From Rhizophagus clarus (taxonomy: Eukaryota; Glomeromycota; Glomeromycetes; Glomerales; Glomeraceae), in the NCBI GenBank assembly GCA_015698045.1, contig BLAL01000281.1, positions 1 through 64,000 on the forward strand: DNA of 64,000 nt, read 5' to 3'. The notes beneath the pieces are model-generated. The model was not told the origin of the DNA and did no database searches. It was given only the letters and a program-made list of their open reading frames with translations. Numbering within the stretch: the stretch's first letter is position 1; every line of letters begins with the position of its first letter. The position numbers and the translations under genes were made by a program. Positions 60,837 to 64,000 of the stretch are shown here, one piece after another.

Positions 60837-61127
60837 CTAATCTATAACTAACATGCTAAATATTTGTTTATCCATCTCATCCATCTCTGTAAAACAGAAC
60901 AACTTATTCAGATCTTCCAACTTCCTTCCACCGGTGACAAATCTGACAATACCGATAATCAAAATCACATGATCAAATTTTTTGGCGACGTCCTCCGTCA
61001 AATTTTTTTTTAAATATAGTATACTGTACATGCATATAAAATATATGCACTGTAAAGTACAATATGCCATTAATTGAGTAGGAGTGTCAACTTTTATTGA
61101 TACAGAAATGGAGAATCCACGATTCAT
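60837..61127 (-). CDS. uncertain 96-codon minus-strand ORF
   Basis: A single open frame, MNRGFSISVSIKVDTPTQLM...LNKLFCFTEMDEMDKQIFSM. A hydrophobic patch (YCTLQCIYFICMYSILYL) is followed by charged sequence. Nothing is recognisable and neighbouring homopolymers are non-coding. It may be a small gene, a UTR of the HMG-like gene, or chance. I give it low weight. Confidence 0.2.
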   Translation of the reverse strand: MNRGFSISVSIKVDTPTQLMAYCTLQCIYFICMYSILYLKKNLTEDVAKKFDHVILIIGIVRFVTGGRKLEDLNKLFCFTEMDEMDKQIFSMLVID

Positions 61128-62041
61128 CCGACATACATTTTACAGTTATTTATATTTTTCCGATCAATACAAGTTTTGATAACATTATTTGCGATACTGT
61201 AAAATACTGTAAATTGTTTATCTCACATTTTTTTTTTTTGCTTTAATCATTCTGTTCCAAAATCGTATTTTTTTTTTCCGATGGAGCGTGCACGATTTAT
61301 ATATATATATATATAATCTAAAAAATTATTTTTTATATATTTAGATTCATTGCGAAAATACTGCATACGATTATAATTCCTATCGGAGATGTTATAATAT
61401 GATCGCCCCAGTTAAAATAAAATGAGAAGGCATTTTTTTTTTACGTTGAATCATATCAAATACTGTACAGGAAAAAAAAAAAAAATATCTCGCAAAGAAA
61501 AATAAACATTTTCTTTTTTAAAAAATTATTATAATCAAAAAAAAATTATAAAATTTTCTGTAACATTATCATTATTCTTAGGATCTAAAATTTTTGATAA
61601 AGTTTTCACGTTCCGAAAATCCAAAAATCCAATATACAGTATATATATATATATATATATATTATTAAGTTACACACAATTTTATACATTTTATACGCGT
61701 CTTTTTTACTTTATAGAATATATTTAATATAAAATTTATAAAATTTCAAAAATTCACTTTAAAAAAAGAATAATTCAACCAAGCAGTTTTTTTTTTAGAG
61801 TTTTTTGTTGTAGTTTTTTTATTTTTTTTTTTTTTTAAAAAAAAATTTTTTTTTAAAAAAAAAGAAAAAAAGAAAATATAAAAGAGAAAAAAATATGTAA
61901 AAATTCAGAGAAAAAATTTTAAAAAAAATTTTTCTAAAATTGTATAAGAAAAAGAAGAAAAAAAGGATATGTGAAAAGAATAATATATTTTTTTTTTTAA
62001 TGTACAGAGTATATATAGAAAAGAAATTTTATAATATATAT

Positions 62042-62073
<32 letters not shown>

Positions 62074-63129
62074 GTGAGTTTCCTCTAAAATATCTTTTTT
62101 TTTTTTTTTTTTTTTTGAAAACGAAAAAAAGAAAATTATCGAAATTATAATTTTTTTCGCGAAAAAAACTAAAAATATAAAAAATAAAAAAAAAGTCTCT
62201 ACATGAAAAGAAAAAAGAAAAATGATTTCTTCTTCTTTTTCAAAAAGAAAAAAAAATTTTTTTTTTTGAAAGAAATATAAAAATAAAAATAATATAATTT
62301 TTTTTGTAAATAGTAATAATATTTACTCTCCCGTCTTCTCTTTTTTTTTTTTGGAAAAAATACTTTGTTGAAATAATTGTTTTGTAATATAATTTGTTAT
62401 TTTTTTTTTCTTTTCCCCCCTCCCACAGGGAGAATTCTTTTTTTTCTTGTGGATTTTTTTTTTTTTTTAAAAGAAAAATTTAAATTTTTTTTAAATATAT
62501 ATAAAACTTAATATGTATAAAAAATAAATCGAAAAAAAAAAAATTTTAAAAAGGAAAAAAAAAGCTATATATGTACAGAGTATAATTAATTATATATATA
62601 CGAAAAAAAAATGTACAAAAGAAAATCTATATGTGTTTTAAAACTTGTTTTTAATTTTTTTTTTTAATTATTGCGGCACTATGTTAAACGAAAAAGAAAG
62701 AAAGAAAAAAAAAAATTTAAAAGGGCCCTTTCATATAAAAGAAGGAGTACCTCCTTTCGTGCAAAAAAAAAAAGATTTCCTTATAATTTTTTTTTTTTCT
62801 TGAAGGATTTTTTTAAGGTAAAAAATTTTCTAATAAAAAAAGGGGTTCGTTTTTTTTTCTTTTCGATTTCCGAATATTGATATTTAATAATTCATAGTAG
62901 TTATTTCTTTAAAAAAAATAATATAAAGATATGTACAAATTGTTTGACGTAAAAAAAAATTGTTTTTCGTTGTTTTTTTTCGATGAATGTCGTGGAAATA
63001 AAAATTCGGAAAGAACTGAAGCGAATAGCGTATTTTTTTTTATCATATTGTTACTAATGTGCACGTGCGGTACGTTTCGTTTCGTTTCGTTTCGTTTCGC
63101 TTCGCTTTCGTTTTACAATAGTTTTTTCT
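61128..63129. other. homopolymer-rich region, probable 3' side of the HMG-like gene
   Basis: Long alternating A and T tracts dominate, including a near-perfect T/A hairpin at about 61819-61862, a 26-A run at 62050 and T-runs at 62095 and 62455. TATATATATA runs are at 61300 and 61640. A (TTTCG)n pentanucleotide repeat with TTCGC variants is at 63077-63110, just beyond the stop codon of the minus-strand gene. The frames at 62671-63203 pass through these tracts and are not genes. Confidence 0.45.
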
Positions 63130-63948
63130 TTAAGCAACCAGATCTATATCACTATTATTTTCGTCGTCTTCATCATCAGAACGTGTCATCCAATCCGGTA
63201 TAGGTCTGTTGCTATCATTAAAATTGTTTGGCGAGGAAGAACTATCAACATTATGATTAACAAGGTTATCACAATCAACAGCATCCACTCCTTTTATAGC
63301 ATTACTGTGGATAGTAAACCGGCAGGAAGTACCAGAATTACAAGTAGTAGGGTTCACGTGTTGACGACGTGAATTGATTGTAGTTGAACGGAAATTAGAA
63401 TTAAGAGAAGAAAATTTTTGTTCAAAGGCCAAAGCTTGAGCGAACTTCTTCTTAATAGCTAATCTTTCATAATGTTTTTTAATGTTTTCAGGTTCATCTT
63501 TCCACATTTCACCAATAATAATAGAAGGGGAATTTTTATCAGGGATGATATTGGTACTATTGTTGTTTTTTAAACTAGAATTTGAAGAAATTTTTACAGC
63601 AGAATTACGAATAGCGGTAATTCTTTCTTTAATTTTTTGTCTATATATAAGAGGATGATTAATATTTACAACAGGGGAAGATTGACTTAGGACACGACGA
63701 TTAACATCAATAATATTATTATTATTACGACGTTTTTTCTTCGTAATTCCACCATTATTATTACATGAAGTGAAAATATCATTAGAAATTCTATTTCTTC
63801 TTCTTAATTCGATATCATTAAAATTGTCATTATTATTGATTCTTGACCTTAATTGATTATTGTTAGAGTTGACAAGACTATTATTAGTTAGGTAAGCACG
63901 AGGGACTAAAACCGGGTGAAAACCTTCCGGTATCCAATATTGTTGCAT
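63130..63948 (-). CDS. HMG-box-like protein, 272 aa or longer (edge of window)
   Basis: Residues 97-175 resemble an HMG box of the MATA-HMG type: helix I-like NHPLIYRQKIKERI at 97-110, then, after an Asn/Ser-rich insert (about 121-140), the strongly conserved second half PSIIIGEMWKDEPENIKKHY followed by ERLAIKKKFAQAL. HMG boxes bend DNA; this type is abundant in arbuscular mycorrhizal fungi. The rest is low-complexity Asn, Ser and Arg with a basic KKKRR at 70-74, and an acidic end (DDEDDENNSDIDLVA). The ATG at 63948 is the first Met in view, but the frame stays open upstream to the window edge (RFACDREN precedes it), so the true start may lie outside. Confidence 0.6.
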   Translation of the reverse strand: MQQYWIPEGFHPVLVPRAYLTNNSLVNSNNNQLRSRINNNDNFNDIELRRRNRISNDIFTSCNNNGGITKKKRRNNNNIIDVNRRVLSQSSPVVNINHPLIYRQKIKERITAIRNSAVKISSNSSLKNNNSTNIIPDKNSPSIIIGEMWKDEPENIKKHYERLAIKKKFAQALAFEQKFSSLNSNFRSTTINSRRQHVNPTTCNSGTSCRFTIHSNAIKGVDAVDCDNLVNHNVDSSSSPNNFNDSNRPIPDWMTRSDDEDDENNSDIDLVA

Positions 63949-64000
63949 ATTTTCCCTATCACACGCGAACCGTTGTACTTTAGTCTCAAATAATGCTGTA

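Noticed and set aside
61819-61862. T/A hairpin as a terminator or ncRNA
   Set aside because: Homopolymer pairing of this kind occurs many times in the intergenic DNA here and has no specific supporting signal.
63077-63110. (TTTCG)n as a possible telomere-like or regulatory element
   Set aside because: It is a short pentanucleotide microsatellite next to a stop codon; no further copies or partner motif seen.

Overview
The window looks like nuclear DNA of an AT-rich, transposon-rich fungus. Short GT-AG introns (about 50-120 nt) interrupt conserved eukaryotic genes, long A/T homopolymers fill the spacers, and the repeated genes (a BAH-tailed KDZ/Plavaka-type transposase, an RRM-like gag-type ORF, RecQ-like helicase relics, an HMG-box protein) fit an arbuscular mycorrhizal fungus (Glomeromycotina, Rhizophagus-like). 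That assignment is inference from gene content and style; no rRNA or organelle marker is present.

Layout. 1-1 kb: a possible small minus-strand gene. 1.1-4.9 kb: a repeat unit with inverted ends, three ~600-bp direct repeats and a small two-exon ORF. 5.0-8.7 kb: a decayed transposase-type gene with an acidic minisatellite. 8.8-13.3 kb: repeat arrays, a fold-back element, a RecQ C-terminal relic and an 898-bp hAT-like MITE with an exact 8-bp target duplication. 13.3-30.2 kb: a very AT-rich block containing an RRM-type gag-like pseudogene, several satellites, purine-strand arrays, and a Tc1/mariner element (25985-29412) with perfect 25-bp inverted repeats, TA duplications, an intact three-exon DD34E transposase and a second, convergent gene ending in a SAM domain.

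30.2-64 kb is mostly host gene space: PKA regulatory subunit (35105-37410, minus), COP9 signalosome subunit 2 (41440-43810, plus), two unrecognised proteins (44522-45613 plus; 45734-46255 minus), a UBE2T-like E2 with a repetitive tail (49537-51381, minus), exosome subunit RRP46 (51741-52708, minus), a zone of decayed repeat genes with a RecQ-like helicase relic (53.0-57.4 kb), Elongator subunit ELP4 (58137-59735, plus), and an HMG-box-like protein at the right edge (63130-63948, minus). Small MITEs lie at 48369-49039 and 55137-55490.

The host genes belong to separate core processes (cAMP signalling, cullin deneddylation, ubiquitin-linked DNA repair, RNA decay, tRNA wobble modification) and form no cluster. 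Most unusual points: a U12-type AT-AC intron in ELP4 and a U12-type GT-AG intron in RRP46, the passenger gene inside the Tc1 element, the palindromic 80-bp array inside the hAT-like MITE, and the C-to-T type of nonsense changes in the repeated genes. Exon structures were worked out by hand from splice motifs and frame continuity; no transcript data were available.
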